Below, one piece after another: positions 11,250-23,600 of a stretch of 64,000 bases of DNA. The first letter of the stretch is position 1. Every line of letters begins with the position of its first letter. The translations under genes were made by a program, and so were the position numbers. The stretch spans positions 144,688,637-144,752,636 of the forward strand of contig QVOM02000034.1 of the NCBI GenBank assembly GCA_003586115.2, written 5' to 3'. The DNA is from Salvator merianae. Its lineage: Eukaryota > Chordata > Lepidosauria > Squamata > Teiidae. The notes under the pieces were generated by a model, which did no database searches, was not told the DNA's origin, and saw only the letters and a list, made by a program, of their open reading frames with translations.

Positions 11250-12250
11250 CATAGATGAGGAAGTGGTGTCAAAAGGAAGGGTTTAGATTTGTTAAGAATT
11301 GGGGAACATTTTGGGACAAGCCAACCCTGTACAAAACGGACAGATTGCTCTTGAAACAAGATGGAACCAGATTATTTGTGATTAAAAAGGTTCCAGATCA
11401 GCTTTTAAACTGATCCCTGGGGGCAAACTGATAGGAGCTGAGCAGTGTCAAGTTTGGGAAAATGTATATTTGAGTTAGGAGAGTTGGAACCTTGTACATA
11501 CTACTGAGTTCAGTAGGGAACCATCCATGTAGAGGGATGTCAGAGGCAGTCTAATAATCCACATGGACTTACAGAACCAAGCTTGCACCACAGGAGTGCA
11601 TATAAATGTCTATATGAAAATTCCAGAAGCCTCTGAACCAAAACAAGTGAACTCAAGTGCTTAGTAATTGATAAAAACATTGATATTATTGGCATAAGAG
11701 AAAATGCTGGACTGATAAAACCCAGATTGCAAACTGTATAGCAAAGATAGGAAAGGACTAATTGGAGATGGTGCAGGCTTATACATTACCGAAAATATAG
11801 AATCTTATAAACTAGAGTGTCTAGATGAGTCAGACTCATCCACAGAAGCCTTGTCAATAAGAATACCAGGCCCCAAAGCAAGTCTACTATTAGGGACATG
11901 TTTTCATCCTCCTAGTAGAACTCCCAAAGGAAATCAGCATTTAAAAAAATGTATCCAGAAGGTATCCAGAAAGGAAAGGGCAGTTATAATGGGCGACATC
12001 ATCTACCTCACACAGAGTAGGTTAACTCTTGTTCAGCTCCTGGAAGAGAGATAAAATTCCTAGCCAAGTTAAATGATTGTTCTCTAAAGCAGAAGGTTGT
12101 TGAACTAACAGGGGAAAGGGGATCTGGTACAAGATACCACTGTGACTTATCCAATAAGGACAATGAGCACAATGCAATAATCTTCAACTTAAATAGAGAT
12201 AGTAAGTTAATGATAAAATCTAACACAGAAACCTTAAACGTTCATAAGGG
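11250..12250 (+). mobile_element. CR1-like LINE fragment, endonuclease region
   Basis: Out-of-frame pieces recall a CR1/L3 endonuclease. They include DIIGIRENAGL-like (about 11690), a CFHPPSRTPK stretch (11905), a VIMGDI-like version of the catalytic MGDFN block (about 11985), and SCSAPGREIKFL-like followed by AKLNDCSLKQKVV (12025-12100). The text before about 11600 is unplaced and may belong to another element. Strand and clade are fairly clear; limits are approximate. Confidence 0.5.
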
Positions 12251-12259
12251 AAACATCCC

Positions 12260-13190
12260 CAAAATGTGGAAATTAGTAAAAAAGAAATTGAAAGGAAAAT
12301 TTAGAAGAGTCCATTCATTCAAAATGCACAGATACTATTTAAAAATATGTCAATGGAGGCTCAATTAGAATGCATTTCTCTTTTTATTCAGACCATTCAA
12401 GAGTGAATGTTTGTTAGTGTGCTTCCCCCATCCTTGATTTTTAATAATGCTTTTATATAAGTATTATGATTTCAGTTGTTTTTATTCTCCATGTTTTGTA
12501 AACTGCTGCAAGATTTTATTTTAACAGGATGCAGTATATAATTTTTTTAAAATAAATAAGATTATGCATTTTTTTTGGTATTTTTTTGTTGTTTGCATTG
12601 GGATTGATGTTATAATTATGTTTTGTATTTGAATGTATTCTGTTATTTAAGTAATAAATAACTGGCTAGTGATTCCTAGAGCCCCAGCCAGAAGGGGCAG
12701 GGATGCCAGAGACAGAAGCTACATAAGAGAAGTTCTTGACATTTACAGAAAGGTATGTGCCATCCACCCACTTCCTGATCCAAAAATATTTCTCATCTTT
12801 AATGTTTCCAGATAAGGCTGTTTTCTTGAAAACACAAAATGGCCCCAGAAGTCAATCATTTCTTTTTCTTTTTTTTATAGAATAGGCAAAATTATAGCCA
12901 CAGGGGAATATTTCAAAAAGAAGCATGGACTTTAACAATTCTATATATATTTAGTCTGTTAATTATCACAAATAATTAATGCCAAACATTCAGTTTTATT
13001 TTTGAAAAAATCAATAGTATGTTTAGAGAAGCCACTTTAAGATAATTCTAGTATTTCCATGAAATCTTAATAAATAATAAATAAATGTCTCAAACTAACT
13101 GCTGTGACCACTGTTTACCAAAGAACTATAAGAATTGATGACAACAGATCACTGGCATCTGGATGGTCTCTGTTAAGTGGGAAAGGGAAC
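12260..13190. other. LRP1B intron, nothing recognised
   Basis: AT-rich sequence with short T runs. No coding resemblance or repeat family is recognisable. Confidence 0.5.
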
Positions 13191-13409
13191 AGCTAGTTAA
13201 TGCTTGTTGGTGTATGGCACCTGCATCATCTGAACATACCTCACTGTCCTCTCAAACTCCCTACCATGAAGTAAAACTGTGTTAGGAAAAGACCAAAAGA
13301 GAGCTCTTCCTAGCTCCTGGTTTGATGGAGGAAATCTTGCAATGTCTCTCATTGCTGAGATAATGCTGAAAGCATCAGCAAGAAAGAAGGCAGAGTTGCC
13401 CAGAATAAT

Positions 13410-13985
13410 TTGTACCAAATGCCAAATATGCTGACTGAGGCTGTGTTTGTACTGGGCTGCAAGCCCATGCCAGCAGCTCCTCTACAGACTGGCCTACCAG
13501 TAAGCCATTTCTCACAGGGACCATTCTGCCTATATGAGACTAGGCCTTGGAGTGACCTACACCATGAAACTCATTCTGTAGCCCACTCCAGGGGCAGATC
13601 ACTTTGAAGCTGTCTCCCAGTGGTGTGTAGGACCAAATCCTTGTGCACAGACAGCAGCAAGCATCTTGTCCAGTCTACCCAGTGTATGGAACTTGGTGCT
13701 ATTGCAATGGGCTTATGGAAACAGTCCTGAAAGTTGGCTGCTTTGGGGCACCTGGCCAAAAGAGCCCTGACCATCAATGTTGGAGGGTAGGAACTTCCAT
13801 TCCCACCCTCCAAAGGTGGACCAGGCTGGACTGCCGCAATGCACACAACACTTGGCCCATGCTGCCAGTCTCTACTCCAGTCCTGCCCCAGATCATACAT
13901 TCCGGCCCAAGACTGGGCTTCATGGCATGCACCACCACATGTCATGCAGATATATCCTGTTACTCTACATAGCAAAACAATTAAC
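13410..13985. repeat. Unclassified interspersed repeat, related to 45820-46250
   Basis: GC-richer segment. A stretch at about 13760-13830 (AAGAGCCCTGACC, GGGTAGGAACTTCCATTCCC, CTCCAAAGGTGGACCAGG) aligns in order with 45995-46075 (AAGGGCCTAATC, GGCAAGGAACTTTCATTCCC, CTTCAAAGGCTGGGCCC). Two copies imply a mobile family, probably a short DNA transposon. Ends are not defined. Overlapping open frames on both strands are not convincing genes. Confidence 0.4.
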
Positions 13986-14049
13986 TATAGCTTATTGGTG
14001 TTCATATTCCTTTTCTGAATAACAAAATACACAAAAGACCCTAAGGTAC

Positions 14050-14169
14050 CTTCACATCCTGTTTCTTCAGAGTTATCACCACAATCATTTTTGCCATCAC
14101 ATACTTGATCAGTATGTACACAGCGTCGATTAAGACAGGATTTAAATCCTCTCCGGCAGCTCCTATTTT
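14050..14169 (-). CDS. LRP1B: LRP1B exon: LDL-receptor class A module 2 of 5
   Basis: Sixth exon, 120 bases, phase 1 to 1. It reads [17 protein letters not shown], then [17 protein letters not shown]. The six cysteines are in place. The usual SDE near the end is SEE here: the second acidic calcium ligand is Glu instead of Asp, and the stretch to the last Cys differs from the DELDC I recall in mammals. The acceptor is TTTTAATCTACAAG, with a poor pyrimidine tract. The donor is G|GTACCTTAG, which departs from GTAAGT at +4 to +6. The exon is accepted because its phases match both neighbours and its sequence matches LRP1B ([10 protein letters not shown]). It is in-frame skippable. Confidence 0.91.
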
Positions 14170-14199
14170 CTTGTAGATTAAAATAAAAGACTATTTAAA

Positions 14200-14890
14200 C
14201 ATAAGCTATTGTTTGTATTTATATAAAATGTTGTGACAGAGGAACAAGTTTGAGGAATTCAATTTTGCCTAAAAGCACGCAGATGTACATATACAATTAG
14301 TCAAAAGCATATAAATATATAATTTTCTTTGTGCATTTCTATGTATGTCCTGAGTGTGCATAAGTATAACCTCTATGTTTCAGTAAACTGAGGTTGGGAC
14401 AGTCTGTAGCTTTTGTCTAATGAAAATAAGTTCCAACCTATTTATGACCTGGAGCAGGGAGACTGCTACAGGGAGACTGTCCGTATACAGGAAAGATTAA
14501 TGGGAAGGGAATTGCTGTTGTCCTCTCCATTTCACCAGCTATTTAGGTAAACTAGAGACCACACACAACACACCTTGCCAGACTGGTTCTTCTGGCAGAC
14601 TTACACCCTAAGAAGGATGAGTGGCTTGTAACAGGGTCCATTCCTGTCAGAGCCTGGCCCATCCTCTATATTACAGTGTTCACCTGCATTAACCATATGA
14701 CATTCATGCCTCATCTCTAGAGTTTCAGTTCCAACAGCACGAGGTGCTTCTGCCACCACAGAAATGACTGGGGGAAGTTGGAGATAACCTGAACTGCATC
14801 ACTGTGGCCTGGCAGGGTAACCAAGTAGTATTACATAAAAATAACATAGCAGTCTAATATTTTCTTTTAAAAAAATGTATTGAAAAACAA
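14200..14890. other. Short LRP1B intron between two LDLa exons
   Basis: The whole intron is 726 bases. Its middle part (14400-14820) is GC-richer and looks repeat-derived, but I cannot classify it. Confidence 0.4.
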
Positions 14891-14895
14891 CTTAC

Positions 14896-15024
14896 CACAG
14901 TAAAATAACTTCTCATCAGATTTGTCTTTGCAATGAGCTATACCATCACAGGTGAGTTGGTAATCAATGCACTCACCATTTCCACACTCAAAGTCTGAAT
15001 AAAAGTTGCATGAGAAATTTTTAG
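14896..15024 (-). CDS. LRP1B: LRP1B exon: LDL-receptor class A module 1 of 5
   Basis: Fifth exon, 129 bases, phase 1 to 1, too short to stand out as an open frame. The split codon is followed by [18 protein letters not shown] and then [18 protein letters not shown]. It has the six LDLa cysteines and the calcium-binding CDG...C.D.SDE pattern. The acceptor is TTGACATTTCAG and the donor is G|GTAAGTTG. LDLa modules bind calcium and present an acidic surface to basic ligands. It is the first module of the cluster after the EGF module and is separated from the next by only 726 bases of intron. Confidence 0.94.
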
Positions 15025-15149
15025 CTGAAATGTCAATCAGAAAGTCTAAGTTAATGTTCTAAAAGCCAAGTAAACTTTTGTAATTAAGTTTTAAAATGGC
15101 AATAAGTGTCAGGCATCTTCACTTTACATCTTTAGAAGAGCAGTGAATA

Positions 15150-15330
15150 TGCTCTCTTACCCCTGCCTTTGGCTAAGGAAACAGCTTCCCTTCCCCACTT
15201 TCAGACACTGTTACTGCTTTTAGTGTGTGGATTTTAAATTTTGTTTTTATTGTTGTAACCTACCCTGAAACCTTTGGGTATAGGACAGGTTAAAAATGCA
15301 AATAAATAAATAAATAAATAAATAAATATT
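15150..15330 (+). mobile_element. L2-type LINE 3' tail
   Basis: CTGCCTTTGGCTAAGGAAAC is followed by the 3' UTR phrase TGTAACCTACCCTGAAACCT, GGGTATAGGACAGG and an AAAT tail at 15297-15328. The same phrases end the longer copy at 41824-43075. Confidence 0.75.
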
Positions 15331-15881
15331 GCATATTTCAGATTGTAAATTTTCCACACTTGAACTGCTATTCAGTTTGATATTATATTAGTTCCACTAT
15401 TAGGCACTATGAAGCTCAATCATAAGGAAGGAAGCAACACACCACTACAAAAGCTTATTTTATTTCCAGCTGCATCGCTTTCTGGTAGCTCTATATGAAA
15501 AGAAGCACTTCTAAACATTTGAGATCAAAGTTGCTTTGGGCTTTATAAATCAGAGGTAGCAGTGGTAATAATTTGGCAAGTAGTTCAGTTTAGGGAAGTG
15601 TGAACTCCTGCTTAGCAGAAACAAATTTCCCATCAGGAAATGGGAAAGGAGGCAGCTGTGTGGAAGGAGCACATCCTCTCTGTGATCTTCCCCAGTAACC
15701 CAACTCTCTTTCCCAGCTGTCCTCACAAACGAAAGGGAACAGGGTCACATGGCAATGGTGATGATGTTATTGTATATCCCATAGTGTTATCAACCTCCCT
15801 GCTCTTTCCCTTGACTTTGCCAAGCCCAAACAGAGCAGAAGAAGGTGTTCTGTTCTGTTTTGTTTTTGTTTTTTCTGTTTA

Positions 15882-16224
15882 CTTAGCTATGGAGATGTGC
15901 AAAACTGTTTCAACCACAGTCAGCTTGAATTGCGATGTTGAGCTAGCTTGAATTAAAACCAAACCACTCTCAGGTTTGGGAACCGGTTCAAATGCGAACC
16001 AAACCAAGTTGTCCAATTGAATCAGTCAAACATCGTGGTTCAAATCAAACTGGTCCATGATTGATGTTATTTTTTTTCATTTAAAAAGTTATTTAAAATG
16101 TACTTTTGCAGTTTAGAATGTGTTAAAACAGGTTCAATGTTTGATTGAACTTGTTTAGAAAGATTCAGATTCAAACTGAATATTAGATTCAGTTCAGTTC
16201 AGTTCAAACCAAACAAATCTTTCT

Positions 16225-16279
<55 letters not shown>

Positions 16280-16293
16280 TCTTTACTCAGCTA
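15882..16293 (+). mobile_element. MITE of a second family (GGTTCAAA type)
   Basis: The body is 15890-16285, starting TGGAGATGTGCAAAACTG and ending ACATCTTTA. Flanks CTTAGCTA (15882-15889) and CTCAGCTA (16286-16293) match at 7 of 8 positions. The interior repeats GGTTCAAA/AACCAAAC-type words on both strands. A (TA)n(CA)n tract (16228-16279) has grown next to the right end. No coding capacity. Confidence 0.6.
16228..16279. repeat. (TA)n(CA)n microsatellite
   Basis: About 19 TA units followed by 6-7 CA units, lying inside the right end of the MITE at 15890-16285. Confidence 0.95.
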
Positions 16294-16789
16294 ACATTGG
16301 AAAGCAGGCAGAATTTACCCTGCAGGTAAAATAACAACCATTAATTCACAATTTAAGTCAGAAGTAATGTTAATAGTGCACAGGTTACACAGCAAACATG
16401 ATTAAAAGTGAATTTTAATCACACTCATACAAATAAAATCATAACACACATGTAATAAAATCAGCAAAGGAAATGCAGACACGTTTGAACAATGTCATGT
16501 GATACAAGTTGTACCTGCATATATAAATTGTGGTCTCCTTCACAATAGTGCCACAATGATAGCACCTTTCTCAGCTAGGGGAAAATGATATGCAAAATTC
16601 ACACCTTACCATGTGTTATTTACATTTGCATAAATGGCATACAGTAGCTATATCTTTCCATGTGCTATTCTAGAAATTGAATAGAGCTTGTCTGCAAACC
16701 CCTGTAATATTTCTACATCAAGGCCTAGTGAATATATCAAGTATGGAGTTTTTCATGTTATCATGTAGGTGCTATTAGGGACATATTTG

Positions 16790-17215
16790 TCACTGCATAG
16801 GATAGAGAAGTAGGTGATCAAGATCTGTCTTCAGGCCTTTTAACAGTTGTTGGCTAGTGAGCATGCAGACGCTCACTAGGAAAGTGCATCTGTAGCACGT
16901 GGCAGCCCACCTGATCGGGAGCAGATTCCAGCTACTCCTGATCACAGCTAGCCATGGAGGACTAAACTTGACTGGGAGCAACTAGCCTGCTCCCAGTAAG
17001 TGTGTTTGGACCCGTACAGTGTGCTGTGGCTGCACCTATGAGATCTAAACACTTTCTGGCCACTGTTATGTTGAGGAGCAGGAGCAGGACACAAGCATCA
17101 GCAGCACAAATGCTGGTATCCTGCTTATATTTCATTCTAGGGTCCTGCAGTGCAGACAGTGTCCACTCTGCGAAGTCCATTCCACCTTAAAACAGGATAG
17201 TTATCCTGTCCTAAC
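16790..17215. repeat. Unclassified interspersed repeat, related to 61870-62165
   Basis: AACTTGACTGGGAGCAACTAG followed by CCTGCTCCCAGTAAGTGTG and GTGCTGTGGCTGCACC aligns with AACTTGACTGGGAGGAGCTAG, GAGCTCCCAGCCGACAGTG and TGTGGCTGTGC at 61892-62000. It has internal inverted repeats, so a short DNA transposon is likely. Confidence 0.4.
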
Positions 17216-17479
17216 GCACTGTGAAAACACCTTAGATTCCTGTAACAATTTGATTTGTCCAAAATTCTCTGACATATCTCTCTCTGTACATAATCTGCTA
17301 ACACAATTGTTCAAATTATGCTTGATAAACTGTAAGATACTATAATCATGATCATGTATGATTGTTGATTCCAACATTATTTTTATTTGGTACAGAACAA
17401 ATTTATGTCACAAACAGATGCTACTGTTAACTCACTGTTAGTTTTCCATACCTTATCATACCTTGACTTACATAGTTTA

Positions 17480-18690
17480 TTATAATTATAATAGTAATTG
17501 TTGCTGTTTTGTTGTGCTTATTTCACGTACAAATTTTATATTATAAAACAAATCAAGAACTAAACCACAAACATAAAAACCCAAGACAGCAACAGCAATA
17601 AACAGTTACAAAATCAATCTTCATTAATCTCAACTGAAAAAGTAAAAAGAACCTACCCATATTGCCTAAAGAGAAAATATTTTTTTCTTAAGACAGTACT
17701 GTACATAGAGTTTAATTGGAAGATAGCACTGTTGGCCATATAATGTATATTGTAATAAAGGTTGCCATTTTTTCACCAGTGTGTCCAAAGTGGTTTTTTT
17801 CCTAAATGATCTAATATAATAATCAGTTATATCATTAACTACAAACTGCCATAACTTTTCATCTCATTCTTTTATTAATAATTGCTGCCTATATTCCAGT
17901 GTTGTAAGATCAGCAATCAAGCTGCAGAGACCATCATTTTTAAAACCATTATGTATTGGTTTGACAGTATACAGTCTCTATTGTATAATCATAGGCAGAA
18001 CAAAACTTTGTTCTCTGATTCCATTCTTGTCCAAACAGGATTTCTTGACATCCTGTTGTGCTTGTTTTTTGACATTTCCCCCCCAACATCTATTAGAAGT
18101 TTCATTTCATATGTGAGCCAGCCTGATAGGGATCAGGAACCATCTATGGATGGTTTTACTTTATAATTCTTTAATTTTAGACATTTTAGCCCATCACATT
18201 GCATAACCCACTACTGATCAGCCACCAGGTTTCCATAGGAAGATTCCTAAATCGTCCTCCCAGTTTCCCCTAACTCCTAATAGATAACTGTTAAGACTGC
18301 TCTACAGCATTTTGTAAATATGAGTTACTTGTCCTTTCCCATGTTATTTCTGTTTTTATAAGGAACACTCAAATGAGGTTAAGTTTTTGTCCAGACTGGG
18401 TCATGATATTGATTTCACTATTGCTATTTTGAATGCTGCTTGGACCAACAAATTACAGCCCACATTATTCAACAATTGTGATAACCTGTCCTTGAAATTT
18501 GGGACAGTCCTCAAAATTTTAAGATCTTTTAGCTGAGTCAGGCCAGCTTGTGCTAAATCTTCATATTGTTGGCAAGTTAATAATTGAAGTAACACAGTAG
18601 CTGTACAAATAAAAGCTAGGAGAGAGGATTATGTACTTAGTTTCCTCCCACACTTTTCCCATGTTGTTTCCATGCTCAATAAAATTGATG
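17480..18690. other. Intronic sequence, possibly minus-strand LINE remains
   Basis: Long AT-rich stretch without a solid reading frame. Some phrases (TTTTTTCACCAGTGTGTCCAAA near 17770, GGACAGTCCTCAAAATTTT near 18505) read like decayed LINE coding sequence in reverse, but I cannot assign a clade. Confidence 0.25.
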
Positions 18691-18696
18691 TTATTC

Positions 18697-20969
18697 ATAT
18701 TTACTAGGGATGTGCACGAAATGAATTTTCTCTGTTCGTTTCGCAATGCATCGAAACTTCGTTGCTTCGTTTTCGCACGAAAACGGAAGTCGCGAAAATG
18801 GCGATTTTCGTTTTCGCAGCGAAAATTTTCGAAAACCGGAAGTGCAAAATCAATGAAATAAGTAGCGAAAAACAAACGCCGCATATCCCCCTGCCCTCTC
18901 CCTTCTATATTTGACCGTCCACATTGCTAATTTAAGGAGTTGCTTCGTTAAAAGTAAAAATTGCACGGAGCCTACTTTTTACCGGCGGCCGGTTTGTAGC
19001 AGGATTCAAAGCAACGAAGGTACGTTTGGGGTTCCTCACTGCAGATCGAAAGCAAGTCAAAGCAAGCGAAGGAATTTTTTTCGCTTTGATTTTTCGTCAT
19101 TTTCGATGCCTTTTCGATGCTCATGTCTGTGCACGCACGCACGCTAACTTCTGTCCCTTTAACTTATCGTCGTGACTCGTCGCTGTCTGCCGTCCGTGCC
19201 GATCGTTTGGGGCACAGAAATTATTACCTCGCCTACAAGGTGGGCAGGCTTAGTCAGCGACGCACGAAGCAATTGCCTTCAGCTCAGCGCGTAATTTAGA
19301 AGACTGGCGGCAGCCGCAGGATGAAATAACTCCCTACTAGGGATGTGCACGAAATTTCGAAGCAACGAAATTTCGTACGAATTTCATTGCTTCGCAACAT
19401 TCGCATCGAATGTGAAGTACCCTCCCTATCGCGAAAGCGAATAGCGAAAGTCACGGCGATTTTCATCAATTTTCGTGACCTTCGCTACTCACCGCGAACG
19501 GCTATTTTTCATCTTTTTTCGCTGCGAAAACTGCGAAGCAATGAAGCTCGGTAGCTTCGTAGCCTCAAGTCTCTGCCTCTAGAGGTGGAAATTGTAATGC
19601 ATCACATTAGGAAAGACGGTATTTTTTTAACTCTTCGCCTGCCTCGCAGCGATCGCACCGCATGAAGATGAGAAACTCAGATGGCTAGGAGTTAATAAAA
19701 TGTCTTTGATGGTGGTATATAGTTCTGCTTTTTGAAACGGAGGGCAAGACAAGGCGTCATTTTGCTGCAGCTCGGACGTAGGGAGGGAGGGCAAGACGAG
19801 GCGTCATTTCGCTGCTGCTCGGAAGTAGGGAGTTATTTCATCCTGCGGCTGCCGCCAGTCTTCTAAATTACGCGCTGAGCTGAAGGCAATTGCTTCGTGC
19901 GTCGCTGACTAAGCCTGCCCGCCTCGTAGGCGAGGTAATAATTTCTGTGCCCCAAACGATCGGCACGGACGGCAGACAGCGACGAGTCGCGCCGATAAGT
20001 TAAAGGGACAGAAGTTAGCGTGCGTGCGTGCACAGACATGAGCATCGAAAAGCATCGAAAATGATGAAAAATCAAAGCGAAAAAAATTCCTTCGCTTGCT
20101 TTGGCTTGCTTTCGATCTGCAGTGAGGAACCCCAAACGTACCTTCGTTGCTTTGAATCCTGCTACAAACCGGCCGCCGGTAAAAAGTAAGCTCCGTGCAA
20201 TTTTTACTTTTAATGAAGCAACTCCTTAAATTAGCAACGTGGACGGTCAAATATAGAAGGGAGAGGGCAGGGGGAAATGCGGCGTTAGTTTTTCGCTACT
20301 TATTTCATTGATTTTGCACTTCCGGTTTTCGAAAATTTTCGAAAATTTTCGCTGCGAAAACGAAAATCACCATTTTCGCGACTTCCGTTTTCGTGCGAAA
20401 ACGAAGCAACGAAGTTTCGATGCATTGCGAAACGAACAGAGAAAATTCATTTCGTGCACATCCCTACTCCCTACTTCCGAGCAGCAGCGAAATGACGCCT
20501 CGTCTTGCCCTCCCTCCCTACTTCCGAGCAGCAGCAAAATGACGCCTTGTCTTGCCCTCCGTTTCAAAAAGCAGAACTATATACCACCATCAAAGATGTT
20601 TTATTAACTCCTAGCCATCTGAGTTTCTCATCTTCATGCGGTGCGATCGCTGCGAGGCAGGCGAAGAGTTAAAAAAATACCGTCTTTCCTAATGTGATGC
20701 ATTACAATTTCCACCTCTAGAGGCAGAGACTTGAGGCTACGAAGCTACCGAGCTTCGTTGCTTCGCAGTTTTCGCAGCGAAAAAAGACGAAAAATAGCCG
20801 TTCGCGGTGAGTAGCGAAGGTCACGAAAATTGACGAAAATCGCCGTGACTTTCGCTATTCGCTTTCGCGATAGGGAGGGCACTTCACATTCGATGCGAAT
20901 GTTGCGAAGCAACGAAATTCGTACGAAATTTCGTTGCTTCGAAATTTCGTGCACATCCCTAATATTTAC
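18697..20969 (+). mobile_element. CpG-rich hAT-like MITE, outer copy of a nested pair
   Basis: The outer element runs 18705-20961 and is flanked by a perfect 8-bp repeat ATATTTAC (18697-18704 and 20962-20969). It begins TAGGGATGTGCACGAAATGA and ends TTTCGTGCACATCCCTA. It is split by a second copy at 19338-20466. Removing that copy and one 8-bp duplicate leaves an element of 1120 bases, close to the inner copy (1129). Left arm 18705-19337 is rich in TTCG/CGAA. The right arm (20475-20961) includes two copies of a roughly 44-base CTTCCGAGCAGCAGC unit. It lies in the intron between the EGF and first LDLa exons of LRP1B. The open frames within it are unlikely to be genes. Confidence 0.88.
19330..20474 (-). 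mobile_element. CpG-rich hAT-like MITE, inner copy inserted in the outer one
   Basis: The inner element runs 19338-20466 in reverse orientation relative to the outer copy, flanked by a perfect 8-bp repeat CTCCCTAC (19330-19337 and 20467-20474). Its start on the plus strand (TAGGGATGTGCACGAAATTT) matches the complement of the outer copy's right end, and its right end matches the complement of the outer left end. The central sequence ...CGGAAGTAGGGAGTTATTTC is intact here and is interrupted at exactly that place in the outer copy. It is therefore the same family, jumped in later. Confidence 0.88.
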
Positions 20970-20974
20970 ACTTT

Positions 20975-23600
20975 GCAAATGTTAGGAAAGGGAAATTTCT
21001 AAATTCTGGGACTTCTATAATTTTGCCAATCAGCTAGAATGGTGTGCTGTGGTGCAAACAAATTGGCTTTGGAAAATACTGTATAATAATACAGCAAACC
21101 TGGCATCCCCCAGGCACAATTCTCGTGGCACTGTATAATGACCTTCTGAACCATCACAATGTGGCCAAGGCACACTAGGTTTAGTGAAACTTTTAAAACT
21201 CTCTTTGCTCTAGGAACCATTTTTTTTTTACTTGTGTTGCTATAGTTAGACAAGTGTTTGATTCACCTGTGAGCAAAAGCAAATTTTGACTGTGGCTTTG
21301 CATAGATTTGATGAGTTTGATGTTTTTTAAGTGGAGTGTGTTGTGACAGTGTATAATATATTACTGGAGTTTGTATGTGTGTTTAGCTTGCTATAGTTTG
21401 TGATTGACTGGATTCCTAAGTGACTGCAGAGTACTTTTAGTGTGTGTTGTGTTGGAATGTGCTTTTTACCTATATATGTTTGTTGCTGTGCACAGCTTTT
21501 TTTTTGCATATAGTATTTTGTGCACATAATACAGATTTTGTGTGAACATTTTTTTCCTGTGCATAATATTTTAAAAAATGGCTCCATGCCCTGGGATGTC
21601 AGATTCTGCTGCCATGCCATCCTATGCATACACTGTCATCTATCTTCAGCCTCTTCAGAAGTTGTCAAAAGTAAGATACATTCTTTTTCTAACCAATTTT
21701 AATAAATTCAATGGTTCACCACTGTGACCAACAAAATAAAACTTTGCCTGGAATTGGGAGTGAGCATTGTTATAGGCACTTTGCAACCTATGAGAAACCC
21801 ATGCCAGGTATCTATCTGGTGTAGGTTTCAGACACAGCATTTGTGATCTTTCACAATGCCACTGTGGTAGATACTCTCTAGGGTGGCTGTTCCATGACCC
21901 TTTCAATGCAGATTCATTTCTTCCCTTAGCTTGCATTCAGAGAGTGATTTCTCAAAGTAAATTAGCAAACAGATTGGTCAAATCAATGCAAGTTAACAGA
22001 CAATGTAAGTCAGTGGAGCTTTTTGTTGCAGTTTATCTAACCCAGGGTTTTACAATGCTTGATTTACATGATTTACATGATTTCCATTCATGCACCATTT
22101 TTTCCCAGCATGTAACCTCCACATAAATTTAGGCACAATTTTATTATTAAGCATGAGGACAGGTTATTAAATAGATTATTTTTCATTCAATAAGAAAGTA
22201 AATCCCAAATTTGTATTTACTGTGTCCATTCAAAAATTATAGTCATATTTTTAAGCATACACTGGAAATAATGTTATATGCTACCAGGTGAGTTGTGCTA
22301 AAATTTTGTCAAATAAACAGTGCAATGCTTTGGGGAAATAACTGCCTAACCCTTCTGGCAAAATAAATTGTAGTTTCAAAGCTACTGTCTTTCAACTGTG
22401 CTTGGTAGTTCCAGCGATATGTTGCAATGAATGTCAGGTTTTACTGGAATAAGTTATTAGTATGAAATAATTGATGCTTTAATTACATTCACTTGGAATT
22501 ATTGCTTATCATATGCCTATTCATTCAAATCAATTTACATCCTCAGAATATGATTTTCACAGCTTTTGTAAGATTCCTATACACTGCAACAGTGCTACAG
22601 CTTTAGTTAACATGCTTATTATCAATGTAAATCATCTGTATGATGCAGTCTGTCTCAATTATACAGCCAACAAGAGCAGTTCTGTACAACTGCATAGCTA
22701 TAGTACAACTAGTCACTTTAAATTAACATATTGATGAAATCCAGCATCGGATAGACTCCATATTCACAATGGTACATTTTAATTCCTAAAGCCCGTTATG
22801 TTCTTAAATGACTTCTTACTAAAATGCATGCAAGGAAAATAAATTATAGTTGCTTTTATGCAAAATTAATTGTTCAAAAGATGAGAATAGAAACCAGATG
22901 TAAATTAAGTCTTAAGGGACGGTAGTGACAAATTTTAGGAAAATGCCTTCACTGTCATAATAAGGAACTGAAAAAGATCTTAGATTTAGAGAATGGAAAT
23001 GTTGACAGGATAATTTTCTCATCTAATATTCTGGGTATTTCAATGCACCGTGCAGCATCTTAAATTAGAAATTTATAAAATCTGGCTTGATGTCTGTTCC
23101 TCTTAAAACAAATTTGACCTATTGTTTTCTGTTGCTTTTAATTTTATGTTATATTTTATAATCCTGTCTATAAGCTGGTCAGAGATCTTTGTTATACAAA
23201 GCTACACAAATAAAATTATGAATAAATTAATATGAGAGCATCATAAATTTTGTGGAAGTCTATGGTCATGTGATCCCTAAGAAGACTTAAGACAGAAAAA
23301 ATAATGCACAACATGGACAATATGAGAATTGCTTCCACAAGTTATGGAGCTGAGAAAACATTGCAAACCACAAGGATATTAGCAGCTACTAGTCATAATG
23401 ATGATATACTATGTCATGGATGAGTATTGTTGTCCTTCCTAACATGTCATGCAGGTCTATTACATAAAGTAGTCATTAATTTGGTTATATAGGTACAACT
23501 ACTCTCCTTACCACAATGTTTTGGGCACAACTACTCTCCTTACCACAATGAGGCATTATTATTGCATAGAAGCACAGACACAACTTTCTCCAGCATACAT
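20975..23600. other. LRP1B intron, nothing recognised
   Basis: AT-rich unique-looking sequence. It includes a direct repeat of about 30 bases (CAACTACTCTCCTTACCACA) at 23493-23550. I see no LRP1B exon, RNA gene or named transposon. Confidence 0.5.

Noticed and set aside
13571..14022. Open frames on both strands, 80-134 codons
   Set aside because: They lie in an interspersed repeat and have no conserved motifs. They are not LRP1B, whose exon at 14050 is separate.
18561..20978. Many open frames rich in Arg, Ser and Phe across the nested MITE
   Set aside because: They are produced by TTCG/CGAA words and appear as mirror images in both element copies. No resemblance to transposases.
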